A model generated the notes under the pieces. The model had not been told where the DNA came from. It did not search any database and saw only the letters and a program-made list of their open reading frames with translations. The position numbers and the translations under genes are program-made. 64,000 bases of DNA, taken from Flavobacterium foetidum (GTDB lineage Bacteria; Bacteroidota; Bacteroidia; Flavobacteriales; Flavobacteriaceae). Shown here one piece after another: positions 35,162-44,324 of this stretch (positions are counted from its first letter, which is position 1; the number at the start of each line of letters is the position of its first letter). The DNA is taken from assembly GCF_004634245.1 (NCBI RefSeq), contig NZ_SJTF01000003.1, positions 124,001 to 188,000 of the forward strand, read 5' to 3'.

Positions 35162-35874
35162 TTTTATTTTTAAAACTGTTTCTGGCGCATTTATTAGGCG
35201 ATTTTATTTGGCAACCTAATAAGTGGGTTATTGATAAAGAACATAAAAAGCACAAAAGTGTTTATTTATACATTCATATTTTGCTTCATGGCATCTTGGC
35301 CGCAATTTTGGCTGGAGAAATCAGTTTTATTCCTTATGCAATTTTAATTGCTGTTACACACGGAATAATCGATTTAATCAAATTGAATTTCCAGAAAAGC
35401 AAAACAAAACGAACTTGGTTTGTAGTTGACCAAATAGCACATGTTCTTGTTTTGATTGGCATTGCACTTTTATACGAAAAAGAAAGTATTCCTAATTTTT
35501 GGGCAAACGATGAATTCTGGGTTTTCTTAACCGGAATTTTGCTTCTTACTAAACCGACATCGATATTTATAAAAACCATTATTTCTATGTGGGCACCCGA
35601 AAGCCAAAACAGCCATCAGGATAACTCTCTGATAGCTGCTGGAAATTATATTGGTATTTTAGAACGATTATTCGTTTTCGGATTTATCATAACCAATCAC
35701 TTTGAAGCGATTGGTTTCTTGCTTGCCGCCAAATCAATTTTCAGATTTGGGGACTTAAAAGAAGCAAAAGACCGCAAATTGACTGAATATGTTTTAATCG
35801 GAACGCTAATCAGTTTTGGAGCTGCTATTATTACAGGACTTATTGTTCAGGCACTTTTGCTGCAATTGCCTTAA
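35158..35874 (+). CDS. DUF3307 membrane protein
   Basis: This 238 aa protein has about six to seven membrane helices. Conserved polar residues sit inside or next to the helices: HLLGDFIWQP near the start, HILLHG, THGIIDLIK and DQIAHVLV. This His/Asp set is typical of DUF3307 and could bind metal. The gene overlaps the SatD gene by 4 bp, so the two form a single operon controlled by the operator array. The function is unknown. Confidence 0.82.
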   Translation: MILFLKLFLAHLLGDFIWQPNKWVIDKEHKKHKSVYLYIHILLHGILAAILAGEISFIPYAILIAVTHGIIDLIKLNFQKSKTKRTWFVVDQIAHVLVLIGIALLYEKESIPNFWANDEFWVFLTGILLLTKPTSIFIKTIISMWAPESQNSHQDNSLIAAGNYIGILERLFVFGFIITNHFEAIGFLLAAKSIFRFGDLKEAKDRKLTEYVLIGTLISFGAAIITGLIVQALLLQLP

Positions 35875-35880
35875 AGAGTT

Positions 35881-36918
35881 TTAAGCGTTTTGCTTTAAGA
35901 TTTTTTTGTTGATTGCTTTTATCAAAGCCGGACCTTCATAAATAAAACCAGTGTACAATTGAACCAAACTAGCTCCTGCGTTTAATTTTTCTATAGCATC
36001 GTCTGCAGAATGAATTCCTCCCACTCCAATAATCGGGAATGCCTTATTGCTTTTTTCCGAAAGAAAACGAATGACTTCTGTAGAACGTCTTGTTAATGGT
36101 TTTCCAGACAAACCTCCAGTTTCTGTTTGGTTCGACGACTGCAGACCTTCTCTAGAAATTGTAGTATTGGTTGCAATGACACCTGCAATTTGTGTTGTTT
36201 TTACAATATCTATAATATCCAACAATTGTTCGTCTGTAAGATCTGGAGCAATTTTAAGTAAAATCGGTTTTGCTTTTTGCGTGCTGCTTTTTTGTTTATC
36301 GACATTTCTGTCCTGCAAAGTCTGCAACAAAGCCGTCAAAGGTTCTTTGTCTTGCAATGCTCTTAGATTCGGGGTGTTTGGCGAACTTACATTCACCACA
36401 AAATAATCAACATGATGGTACAAAGCATCAAAACAGATGATATAATCCTTGACCGCATCGTCGTTATCGGTTACTTTGTTTTTTCCGATGTTTCCGCCAA
36501 TTAAAACCCCTGAATTTTTCTTCAAGCGCTCAACCGCCTCTAGAACACCGCCGTTATTAAATCCCATTCGGTTAATAATTGCCTGATCTTCTTTTAAACG
36601 GAATAAACGTTTTTTAGGATTTCCTTCTTGTCCAACTGGCGTTACTGTTCCGATTTCGATAAAACCAAAACCAAAATCTCCCAATTCTTTATAAAGCTTG
36701 GCATCTTTATCAAATCCTGCGGCAAGTCCAACCGGATTCTTGAATTTGATTCCGAAAACTTCTCTTTCTAGTCGAACGTCTTTTACTTCATAAATTGACC
36801 TAATAATTGCCGAAACACCTGGAATTTTTGAAATGAATTTAACGAATGAAAATGTAAAATAATGCACTTTTTCGGGATCAAAACAGAAAAGTATCGGACG
36901 AATTATCAATTTATACAT
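35881..36918 (-). CDS. pyrD: Dihydroorotate dehydrogenase (quinone), class 2
   Basis: This 345 aa membrane-associated flavoenzyme of pyrimidine synthesis has a hydrophobic N-terminal region ([17 protein letters not shown]) that binds the membrane and quinone, as in class 2 enzymes. It also has [38 protein letters not shown] with the catalytic Ser, and [13 protein letters not shown] with [13 protein letters not shown] for FMN phosphate. It is convergent with DUF3307, with a 6 bp gap. A -7-like box TAAATTTG lies at 36954-36947. Confidence 0.95.
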   Translation of the reverse strand: MYKLIIRPILFCFDPEKVHYFTFSFVKFISKIPGVSAIIRSIYEVKDVRLEREVFGIKFKNPVGLAAGFDKDAKLYKELGDFGFGFIEIGTVTPVGQEGNPKKRLFRLKEDQAIINRMGFNNGGVLEAVERLKKNSGVLIGGNIGKNKVTDNDDAVKDYIICFDALYHHVDYFVVNVSSPNTPNLRALQDKEPLTALLQTLQDRNVDKQKSSTQKAKPILLKIAPDLTDEQLLDIIDIVKTTQIAGVIATNTTISREGLQSSNQTETGGLSGKPLTRRSTEVIRFLSEKSNKAFPIIGVGGIHSADDAIEKLNAGASLVQLYTGFIYEGPALIKAINKKILKQNA

Positions 36919-37118
36919 AAGAGTTGTGTTGTTGTTATTTTGGCTGCAAATTTAGATATTATAGTTTAAAAAGGTGCTTTTTTACAAAAAACAAATAAAT
37001 AAGAGGTTGCAAGTTATAAAATGAAACAACTTCGAGCTTTTCAGGAATCATTGCTCCGATATTAATTATTTAATTTTGAAATAATTAGACAAGTTTTTAT
37101 ACAAACCACAATCTTAAT
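36919..37118. other. Divergent intergenic region pyrD / porin
   Basis: It contains the pyrD -7 box (TAAATTTG, minus strand, 36954-36947). The rest is AT-rich with no gene. No clear porin promoter is visible. Confidence 0.5.
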
Positions 37119-38339
37119 ATGTATAAAGAAAACAAAATAATCAACAAATCCAGAATACTGCTTTTAATGCTTTTGTTGGCAATTAGCTTGAAAGGAACCT
37201 CCCAAGAAGAAAAAGATACTTCTAAAATAATGAGTGTTCGATATGGAGAAAAAGGATTTGAACTGCAAACCCGGGACAACAAATTTCTATTTCAATTACA
37301 AAGCAGACTGCAATTTCGTTTTTCTACTCCTTATGATACAGATCCTTTAACTTACGATGATTATAGTCAAGATGCTAAAACTACTTTCAAAATAAACCGC
37401 GCCAGGTTAAAAATTGGCGGGCATGCTTTTGAGCCATGGCTTAAATATTATTGGGAATATGAATTGAGCCAGTCCAATTTACTTGATTTTAGGATAATGA
37501 TTGAAAAATGGGATTTTCTGAATTTTAAAGTAGGACAATGGAAAACAGAATTTAGTCGCGAACGTTTTATCAGCAGTGGCGAACAACAAATGGTGGAACG
37601 ATCACTCATAAACAGACCTTTTACCGTTGATAGACAATTAGGAGTCGAAATTTATGGTCATTTGAAAGGCAAAGGCATAGCCGATTTTAATTACTGGTTT
37701 GCCGCTTTAACAGGAACCGGACGTGGAAGCACTTCTAATGACGACGGCAACCTGATGTATTTTGGAAGAGCACAATGGAATTTCTTAGGACGATTTCTCG
37801 ATTTTGAAGGCTCTGATTTAGAATTTCATGAAAAACCGACACCTATTATTGCCTTTTCAGCCATAACCAACCGAAGTCCGTACACAAGATTTTCACAAGC
37901 CGGAGGAGGCTCTTTAGACGGATTTGAAGATGGATTGCCCGGACAGTACAGAGTCAACCAATGGAATTTGGAAACCGCTCTTATGTACCGTGGCTTTTCA
38001 TGGCAGAGCGAATGGCATAACAAAGAAATAATAGACAAATACAACAGCGATTATATGACCGTAATGAAAGGCTATTATGTACAAGCGGGATATTTTTTTC
38101 ATACTATTTTTCAATGGTGGCCAAAACATTTAGAAATGGCCGCCAGACACGCTTCGTACAGACCCGATTATTCTATTAGAGAAAACAGACAGGAAGAATC
38201 TACATTGGCTTTTAACTGGTTTTTTAAAGGGCATAAAAACAAACTGACCTCAGAGGTGAGTTATTTCAGTTTTCAAGACAAAACATTGCCGCTGGAACAA
38301 GGATGGCGTTTTAGGATTCAATGGGATATATCACTGTAA
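37119..38339 (+). CDS. Outer-membrane porin (phosphate-selective porin O/P-like)
   Basis: This 406 aa protein has a signal peptide (RILLLMLLLAISLKGTSQ). It then has VRYGEKGFELQTRDNKFLFQ, LQSRLQFRFSTPYDT and RARLKIGGHAFEPWLKYYWE, the typical start of the OprO/OprP-like barrel family. FKVGQWKTEFSRER and a final FRIQWDISL strand with C-terminal hydrophobic residue follow. It should form a diffusion channel in the outer membrane. The solute is unknown. It is monocistronic. Confidence 0.85.
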   Translation: MYKENKIINKSRILLLMLLLAISLKGTSQEEKDTSKIMSVRYGEKGFELQTRDNKFLFQLQSRLQFRFSTPYDTDPLTYDDYSQDAKTTFKINRARLKIGGHAFEPWLKYYWEYELSQSNLLDFRIMIEKWDFLNFKVGQWKTEFSRERFISSGEQQMVERSLINRPFTVDRQLGVEIYGHLKGKGIADFNYWFAALTGTGRGSTSNDDGNLMYFGRAQWNFLGRFLDFEGSDLEFHEKPTPIIAFSAITNRSPYTRFSQAGGGSLDGFEDGLPGQYRVNQWNLETALMYRGFSWQSEWHNKEIIDKYNSDYMTVMKGYYVQAGYFFHTIFQWWPKHLEMAARHASYRPDYSIRENRQEESTLAFNWFFKGHKNKLTSEVSYFSFQDKTLPLEQGWRFRIQWDISL

Positions 38340-38426
38340 ATCAAAAGGTTTAAACTTATTTTTTGTTTTATTTCAAAAGCAATATTACTTTTTTTTCATA
38401 ACTTTAATTCACATAAATCACTGAAA

Positions 38427-39395
38427 ATGAAAAACATATCTAAAATACTAAAAAGAACAGCGCTATTATGTCTTATCGGGACATTTTTTATTTCAATAGA
38501 CAGTTTTGCACAACGTCGAGCTGGCGGAGGAGCAGGCCATAGAGGCGGTAACACACATACCAGACCCACTCAAACAAGACCCACTCAAACAAGACCCACT
38601 CAAACACGACCTGGTTCAAATGGAAGCGGTATTAGACGTCCTTCTAATTCTTCTATAAATAAGGCAAACAGGCCCTCTACATCTAATAATAGAGTTACGA
38701 TACCTTCAAATTCCAATAATAACGCTGCCAGACCTGCAACGTCTACAAATAGAAACTATAACAACAGAACCGGCAATAGAAACACCAACATCAGTAGCAA
38801 TACTCGAAATGTTGACCGCAGCAGAGACATAACAATCAATAACAACCATAATACTGTAGTAAGGAGAAATACTGTCGTTTACGCACGTCCTCCGTATGTG
38901 TATGGAGGTTACCGTTATTACGGATATCATCCTTATTATTATCATCCTTATCGTCCGTTTTATTGGGGGCCGGTTTGGCATCCATGGGGATTTTTTGTTA
39001 CGACCCTCGCAGTAACCGCCATCGTGGTGAGCGTCGAAAATACGCAATATCATTACGATCAAGGAAATTGGTATGCTCCAAACAACGGAGGTTACCAAGT
39101 GGTGCCAGCTCCAGTTGGCGGAACCGTAAATAATATTCCGAGTGGCGCTCAAACTGTCAATACCGGAACTGTGAATAATTACTACTACGGTGGAACATTT
39201 TACGAAAAAGACGGAAACAACTACAAAGTCGTTCCTCCAACGGCAGGAACTTTAGTAGATAATCTACCAGAAGGCGGCGAAGAGGTTACCATTGGAGACG
39301 TAAAATACATCAAATTTGGAGAAACCTACTACCAGCCAGTTCAAGTGGATGGAAAGAACAAATATGAAGTTGTTTTGGTTGAAAAAGACAAATAA
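38427..39395 (+). CDS. DUF6515-like secreted protein with TRPTQ repeats
   Basis: This 322 aa protein has a signal peptide ending ISIDSFAQ, then a basic low-complexity region (residues about 30-145) rich in Arg, Asn, Thr and Ser. This region contains three tandem TRPTQ units encoded by a perfect 15-bp DNA repeat (38562-38606). A Tyr/His/Pro-rich segment with a hydrophobic helix (FFVTTLAVTAIVVSVE) leads to two repeats of a small beta module (PAPVGGTVNNIPSGA and VPPTAGTLVDNLPEG, each followed by YYYGGTFYEKDG/YIKFGETYYQPV). The body fits DUF6515. Function is unknown, and surface exposure is likely. Confidence 0.75.
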   Translation: MKNISKILKRTALLCLIGTFFISIDSFAQRRAGGGAGHRGGNTHTRPTQTRPTQTRPTQTRPGSNGSGIRRPSNSSINKANRPSTSNNRVTIPSNSNNNAARPATSTNRNYNNRTGNRNTNISSNTRNVDRSRDITINNNHNTVVRRNTVVYARPPYVYGGYRYYGYHPYYYHPYRPFYWGPVWHPWGFFVTTLAVTAIVVSVENTQYHYDQGNWYAPNNGGYQVVPAPVGGTVNNIPSGAQTVNTGTVNNYYYGGTFYEKDGNNYKVVPPTAGTLVDNLPEGGEEVTIGDVKYIKFGETYYQPVQVDGKNKYEVVLVEKDK

Positions 39396-39493
39396 TTTAT
39401 TAACCCTATGGAATTACTATAATATTAAAATTAATTTTTATAATTTTAGCGCATTCTTTTTGACAACCAGTACCAGACCAAAAAACAATTGCC

Positions 39494-40630
39494 ATGAAAA
39501 ACAAAATCATATGGATTTTCGGTTTACTCACAATTTCCGCTATTTCAATCGCTTATAGCTTTACTAAACTTTCGAATCCTAAAAAAGAAACAGTTGCGAT
39601 GGAATGCAACGATGTTCCGAATACTGCAGCTAGTTCTGATTTCAAGCCTACCGTTGAAAATAAGTTTAAACCCGCCGGCAAAAATCCAGAAGGAATGGTG
39701 TGGATACCAGGCGGTGAATTTTCGATGGGAAGCAATGTTGAAGATGAAAGCTTGTGCAGCATAAAAGGCGTTACCAAAGATGCAGCTCCGATCCATAGGG
39801 TGCATGTTGATGGGTTTTATATGGATCAGACGGAAGTTACCAACGAAGAGTTTGAAAAATTTGTAAAAGCGACTGGTTATATAACCGTAGCCGAACAAAA
39901 ACCTACTAAGGAAGAATTTCCAACTGCAAATGAAGAAGATTTAGTGACGGGTTCTGTTGTATTTACTCCTACTCCATCGGCCGTTAATTTGAATAATTTT
40001 CTGCAATGGTGGCGTTACGAGCCTGGTACAGACTGGAGACATCCCGATGGACCTCAGAGTACCATTAAAGGAAAAGAAAAATATCCAGTGGTTCATGTTG
40101 TGTACGAAGATGCTGCCGCTTACGCAAAATGGGCAGGAAAAAGACTCCCAACCGAAGCCGAATGGGAATTTGCAGCGCGCGGCGGCAAAACAGGAAACCT
40201 CTATGCTTGGGGAAATGATTTAAAACCAAAAGGAAAATTTCAGGCGAATATCTACCAAGGACATTTCCCTATAAAAGATGGTGATACGGGTGAAGACGGC
40301 TTTAAAGGAATTGCACCTACTGGTCAATATGCTCCAAACGCTTACGGCCTCTACGATATGGCGGGCAATGTTTGGGAATGGGTAAACGATTGGTACAGCG
40401 TTGACTATTACAAGTCGCTGGCTGAAAGCGGCAAAACGACAAAAAATCCAAAGGGGCCTGATGCTTATTACGACCCCAATGACCCAGCAGAAATAAAACG
40501 TGTACACCGTGGAGGTTCATTTTTATGTACAGATCAATATTGCACTCGTTATATGGTTGGAACTCGCGGAAAGGGCGAAATCAGATCGGCTGCCAACCAT
40601 CTAGGCTTTAGATGCGTTAAAAGCATATAA
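39494..40630 (+). CDS. Formylglycine-generating-enzyme-type (SUMF1/FGE) protein, exported
   Basis: This 378 aa protein has an N-terminal signal or anchor (IIWIFGLLTISAISIAYSF). The FGE-sulfatase fold follows: MVWIPGGEFSMGS, HRVHVDGFYMDQTEVTN, KRLPTEAEWEFAARGG, MAGNVWEWVNDWY and RGGSFLCTDQYCTRY. The two copper-binding cysteines of true FGEs are both present at the right spacing (Cys345 and Cys350), unlike in many non-catalytic relatives. FGE converts a sulfatase Cys to formylglycine. No sulfatase is in this window. A terminator follows. Confidence 0.87.
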   Translation: MKNKIIWIFGLLTISAISIAYSFTKLSNPKKETVAMECNDVPNTAASSDFKPTVENKFKPAGKNPEGMVWIPGGEFSMGSNVEDESLCSIKGVTKDAAPIHRVHVDGFYMDQTEVTNEEFEKFVKATGYITVAEQKPTKEEFPTANEEDLVTGSVVFTPTPSAVNLNNFLQWWRYEPGTDWRHPDGPQSTIKGKEKYPVVHVVYEDAAAYAKWAGKRLPTEAEWEFAARGGKTGNLYAWGNDLKPKGKFQANIYQGHFPIKDGDTGEDGFKGIAPTGQYAPNAYGLYDMAGNVWEWVNDWYSVDYYKSLAESGKTTKNPKGPDAYYDPNDPAEIKRVHRGGSFLCTDQYCTRYMVGTRGKGEIRSAANHLGFRCVKSI

Positions 40631-40649
40631 ATACTCACAAATAGCAATT

Positions 40650-40684
40650 AAAAGGGATTCACTCAAGAATCCCTTTTTATTTTC
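40650..40684 (+). terminator. Rho-independent terminator after the FGE-type gene
   Basis: AAAAGGGATTC and GAATCCCTTTT flank a six-base loop and run into TTATTTT. Confidence 0.85.
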
Positions 40685-40724
40685 AAGAGGTTGAAGCCAA
40701 ATTATACAGCAGAAAATTTTTCTA

Positions 40725-40732
40725 TATATTTG
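40725..40732 (+). promoter_or_regulatory. Putative pepT promoter -7 box
   Basis: TATATTTG lies 16 bp before the pepT ATG. A TTG -33 element at the usual spacing is not visible. Confidence 0.5.
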
Positions 40733-40748
40733 CTAAAAAATCAAAAAA

Positions 40749-42026
40749 ATGCAACACATTATAGATCGTTTTATCAGTTATGTAACAATTGATACAGAAT
40801 CGGATCCAAATTCTCAAACTACTCCCAGTACTCAAAAACAATGGAATCTTGCTAATAAGTTAGTTGAAGAACTAAAATCAATCGGATTAGAAGAAGTAAC
40901 TATTGATGATAAAGCTTATATCATGGCCACGCTGCCAAGCAATGTTGATCACGAAGTGCCTACAATTGGATTTATTTCTCATTTTGATACTTCACCAGAC
41001 TTTAGCGGCGCAAATGTGAAACCTCAAATTGTTGAGAATTACGACGGAAAGGATATTGTCTTGAATGCAGAGAAAAATATTATCCTATCTCCAAACTATT
41101 TTAAAGATTTACTTCAATACAAAGGACAAACCATCATTACTACTGACGGAACAACTCTTTTGGGCGCCGATGACAAAGCCGGAATCACAGAAATTGTTTC
41201 GGCAATGGAATATTTAATTCAGCATCCTGAAATTAAACATGGAAAAATCAGAATCGGATTTACGCCAGACGAAGAAATCGGTCGTGGCGCACATCATTTT
41301 GATGTAGAAAAATTTGGAGCGCAATGGGCTTATACCATGGACGGAAGCCAAATTGGCGAATTAGAATATGAAAATTTTAATGCTGCTGGAGCGAAAATCA
41401 CTTTTAAAGGAAAAAGCGTGCATCCAGGGTATGCAAAAGGAAAAATGATCAATTCGATGCTTTTAGCAAATGAATTTATCAACGAGCTTCCAAAAGGAGA
41501 AACACCTCAGGAAACTAAAGGTTACGAAGGATTTTTCCACGTTCACCACATCAAAGGAAATATCGAGGAAACCGTTTTAGAATTGATTATCCGCGATCAC
41601 AACAAAAAGAAGTTCGAAAAGCGAAAAGAACTAATTCATAAGCTGACGAAACAATTCAATAAGAGATTTGCCAAAAAATTTGGAGAAGACATTGTAATTG
41701 CAGAAGTAAAAGACCAGTATTATAATATGAAAGAAAAGGTTTTGCCTGTAAAACATATTGTTGATATTGCTGAAAAAGCAATGAGAGAATTAAGCATCAA
41801 ACCAATCATCAAACCTATTCGAGGCGGAACAGATGGTTCGCAGCTTTCGTATATGGGACTGCCTTGTCCGAATATTTTTGCTGGCGGTCATAATTTCCAT
41901 GGAAAATATGAATATGTACCAGCAGAAAGCATTCAGAAAGCGACAGATGTTATTGTAAAAATTGCTGAACTAACTGCAATTCCGGGAATGTTTGATGCAG
42001 GAGAAAAAAATAAAAGAAAAAAATAG
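40749..42026 (+). CDS. pepT: Peptidase T (tripeptide aminopeptidase)
   Basis: This 425 aa M20-family metallopeptidase has the metal-binding motifs [22 protein letters not shown] and [17 protein letters not shown] with the catalytic Glu pair. It also has [16 protein letters not shown], the dimerisation-domain histidine region ([12 protein letters not shown]), and near the end [23 protein letters not shown] with the last His ligand region. Two zinc ions remove the N-terminal residue of tripeptides. The length is standard. The YdeI-like gene follows 8 bp later. Confidence 0.94.
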   Translation: MQHIIDRFISYVTIDTESDPNSQTTPSTQKQWNLANKLVEELKSIGLEEVTIDDKAYIMATLPSNVDHEVPTIGFISHFDTSPDFSGANVKPQIVENYDGKDIVLNAEKNIILSPNYFKDLLQYKGQTIITTDGTTLLGADDKAGITEIVSAMEYLIQHPEIKHGKIRIGFTPDEEIGRGAHHFDVEKFGAQWAYTMDGSQIGELEYENFNAAGAKITFKGKSVHPGYAKGKMINSMLLANEFINELPKGETPQETKGYEGFFHVHHIKGNIEETVLELIIRDHNKKKFEKRKELIHKLTKQFNKRFAKKFGEDIVIAEVKDQYYNMKEKVLPVKHIVDIAEKAMRELSIKPIIKPIRGGTDGSQLSYMGLPCPNIFAGGHNFHGKYEYVPAESIQKATDVIVKIAELTAIPGMFDAGEKNKRKK

Positions 42027-42034
42027 TCGACACA

Positions 42035-42613
42035 ATGTCTGAAAAAAAACACGTTTGGGACAAAATGAATCAATGGGAAGAAGAAATCCTTCTTCTCAAA
42101 TCAATTATTGATAAAACCGAACTGACTGAAACGGTAAAATGGGGAGCGCCTGTTTATGTTTTGAATAAAAAGAACGTTATTGGCCTAGGCGGTTTTAAAG
42201 ATTATTTTACGATTTGGTTTTACAATGGCGTCTTCTTGAAAGATGAAAAGAAAAAACTTATCAACGCCCAAGAAGAAGTGACAAAGTCGCTGCGACAATG
42301 GCGTTTTAAATCAAAAGCAGAAATAAACGAAAAAGACATTCTGGAATATATCCAGGAAGCTATTGAGAACGAAAAGCAAGGAAAAGTCATCAAACCTTCA
42401 AAAAAAGAAGCAATTATTTCTGAACTGCTCAACAAGGAGATGGAACAAAATCCAGCGTTAAAAGAAGCTTTCGAAAACTTCAAACCTTATAAACAATATG
42501 AGTTTTTAGAATATATCGAATCGGCGAAACAGGAAAAAACCAAGATTTCAAGGATTGAAAAAGTGATTCCGATGATTCTAAATCATGTGGGGCTGAATGA
42601 CAAATACAGGTGA
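42035..42613 (+). CDS. YdeI/OmpD-associated family protein
   Basis: This 192 aa soluble protein has an N-terminal DUF1801-like domain (ETVKWGAPVYVL, GLGGFKDYFTIWFYNG) and a C-terminal helical region with FKPYKQYEFLEYIESAKQEK and RIEKVIPMILN, typical of YdeI proteins. No catalytic residues are apparent. It is probably co-transcribed with pepT. The function is poorly defined in the family. Confidence 0.82.
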   Translation: MSEKKHVWDKMNQWEEEILLLKSIIDKTELTETVKWGAPVYVLNKKNVIGLGGFKDYFTIWFYNGVFLKDEKKKLINAQEEVTKSLRQWRFKSKAEINEKDILEYIQEAIENEKQGKVIKPSKKEAIISELLNKEMEQNPALKEAFENFKPYKQYEFLEYIESAKQEKTKISRIEKVIPMILNHVGLNDKYR

Positions 42614-42634
42614 TTTTTCTCAAATTTCATTTTT

Positions 42635-42652
42635 CCAAATTCCAAATTCCAA
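42635..42652 (+). repeat. Short heptamer repeat (CCAAATT)
   Basis: Two and a half copies of CCAAATT lie just after the YdeI-like gene. It is the same unit type as in the 31.1-31.3 kb array. Confidence 0.5.
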
Positions 42653-42714
42653 CGCTGTTGTCACTCTTAACAAAGTCGAAGAGCAAATGCTATTTTTTTC
42701 ATGACCATGACAAA

Positions 42715-42757
42715 CAAAAAAATCCCAAACTCCATTTTTTTTTGGAATTTGGGATTT
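42715..42757 (-). terminator. Rho-independent terminator for yajC
   Basis: Read leftward, AAATCCCAAATTCCA pairs with TGGAGTTTGGGATTT around an A-rich loop, then runs into TTTTTTTG. Confidence 0.8.
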
Positions 42758-42783
42758 ATATCTTTTTAGAAAATTTAAAAGCG

Positions 42784-43071
42784 TTACGCCTTTTTATTGT
42801 TAACGTTGTTTAAAGCTGCTGTTTTATCTAAAGAAATAGCAGATCTTTCAATTTTCAGCTTTCCAGACATGGTCTCTATTACTAACGAAGTTTCTGAAAG
42901 CTCCGCAACTTTTCCGTGAATTCCTCCTATTGTTATAATTTTGTCTCCAACTTTTAAGGCTTGAGCAAATTCTCTTTCTCTTTTAGCCTTTTTTTGAGCA
43001 GGCATAATCATAAAGAAATACAATACTGCGAACATTAGCAAATAAGGAGCAAATTTCATTATTTCTGACAT
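42784..43071 (-). CDS. yajC: Preprotein translocase subunit YajC
   Basis: This 95 aa protein has a single membrane helix (FAPYLLMFAVLYFFMIMPAQ) followed by the family motif KKAKREREFAQALKVGDKIITIGG and a small cytosolic beta domain. YajC associates with SecDF and the Sec translocon. It is 54 bp downstream of nusB on the same strand and ends the unit, followed by a terminator. Confidence 0.93.
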   Translation of the reverse strand: MSEIMKFAPYLLMFAVLYFFMIMPAQKKAKREREFAQALKVGDKIITIGGIHGKVAELSETSLVIETMSGKLKIERSAISLDKTAALNNVNNKKA

Positions 43072-43125
43072 AATCTTTGTTTTTGTGTTATATAATTTTT
43101 TTTGAATTCGGCTTTTCTGTGGAGT

Positions 43126-44070
43126 TTACATCAACCCTCTGCCTGTCTTTAACATCTTTTTATTAGCGGTAAGCTCTTTTACAAGGTTATCTAAAATTCC
43201 GTTGATAAAAATACTGCTTTTTGGAGTAGAATACTCTTTAGCAATTTCTAAATATTCGTTAAGAGTTACTTTTACCGGAATCGATGGGAATTTCACAAAC
43301 TCACAGATTGCCATTTTTAAAATAATGGTATCTATTTCTGCGATACGGTCACTATCCCAATTTGGCGTTTTGTCTTCGTATTCTTTTGCAAAAGCAGTTT
43401 CATTTAAAACTGTTCTTCTAAACAAATCTTTCGCAAAATCCTTATCTTCAATATCTTTGTAAAGCTTAGGAACTCTAAAATCGTCTGGATTTTCAGTTTT
43501 TATTGCCTTTAATTGTTTGATGATATGTGTATTTACTACCGGAATATCGTCTACCCACGTTAATTTATCGTCTTCCAGATATTCGTACAATTTTTCATTT
43601 GGCACAATAACGTCTGCAAACAAATCGATAATAAATTGTCGGTCTTCTTCAAAAGTGTTAACGTTGTTTCTCATGTATTTTGCGTACACTTCGCTAGCCT
43701 TAATATCATTTAAAAGCAGCAAAATATAATCATCATTTAGAGACCAATTGTTGATTTTGCGATTTTCTAAAGCAATACTCAAAGAGTTGCTTTCGGCAAG
43801 AAGCTGAAAAATCTTGTTTTTGATGAATTTTTCGTTTGGATTTCGTTCTGCAGCAGTTGCAAGATGTTTTTTACTTGACAGATGTAAAAATACAGACTCT
43901 TTTTTACATATTTCAATCAATGACGAAAGCATTACTAGATACAAGTCCTGAATATTGTCTATGCTATAAAAAAGAAATTTCTCTTCTTTTTCCATATTAT
44001 CAGAACCGCTTTGATGCATTGCATAAATGGCCTGCATTACCTTAACGCGTATATGTCTTCTATTTACCAC
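43126..44070 (-). CDS. nusB: Transcription antitermination factor NusB (long Bacteroidota form)
   Basis: This 314 aa protein starts at GTG (44070). It is about twice the length of E. coli NusB. The start RRHIRVKVMQAIYAMHQSG corresponds to the NusB RNA-binding first helix, and the C-terminal 130 residues hold the conserved NusB core: DSDRIAEIDTIILKMAICEF, FPSIPVKVTLNEYLEIAKEYS and SSIFINGILDNLVKEL. The middle part (about 60-180) is an insertion typical of this phylum. NusB with S10 forms part of the rRNA antitermination complex. Confidence 0.9.
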   Translation of the reverse strand: MVNRRHIRVKVMQAIYAMHQSGSDNMEKEEKFLFYSIDNIQDLYLVMLSSLIEICKKESVFLHLSSKKHLATAAERNPNEKFIKNKIFQLLAESNSLSIALENRKINNWSLNDDYILLLLNDIKASEVYAKYMRNNVNTFEEDRQFIIDLFADVIVPNEKLYEYLEDDKLTWVDDIPVVNTHIIKQLKAIKTENPDDFRVPKLYKDIEDKDFAKDLFRRTVLNETAFAKEYEDKTPNWDSDRIAEIDTIILKMAICEFVKFPSIPVKVTLNEYLEIAKEYSTPKSSIFINGILDNLVKELTANKKMLKTGRGLM

Positions 44071-44156
44071 CTTGTAAGAACATTTAAAAATTAGTTTGCA
44101 AAAGTATAACTTTTGAAGTTTATTTTAAAATTAATTCGCAAAAAAGTCGTCCTTTT

Positions 44157-44319
44157 AGTGGTCAGTTTTCAGAATTTAGTGGTCAGTCTCTATCTATAGT
44201 GGTCATTGAGCAGTGTTTAGTGAGCAGTGCCAAACATGCCCAAAAAAAATCTCAGTTACAGATTAAACTGTAAACTGAGATTCTAAGATTGAACACTAAA
44301 AAAGTGAACACTGACCACT
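44157..44319. repeat. Intergenic element bounded by inverted AGTGGTCAGT ends
   Basis: AGTGGTCA occurs three times in direct orientation (44157, 44178 and 44198) and once inverted (TGACCACT, 44312-44319). The outermost copies form imperfect terminal inverted repeats. A related inverted pair is at 49443-49552. The ldh terminator lies inside. No gene is seen in the 254 bp gap. Confidence 0.55.
44242..44282 (-). terminator. Rho-independent terminator for the amino acid dehydrogenase gene
   Basis: Read leftward, a 14-bp stem (AATCTCAGTT-TACAG with one bulged T) is followed by eight T. Confidence 0.85.
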
Positions 44320-44324
44320 TCTAA

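Noticed and set aside
44071..44324. tRNA or rRNA gene in the repeat-rich gap
   Set aside because: The only strong hairpin is followed by a T-tract on the minus strand and acts as a terminator. There is no cloverleaf.
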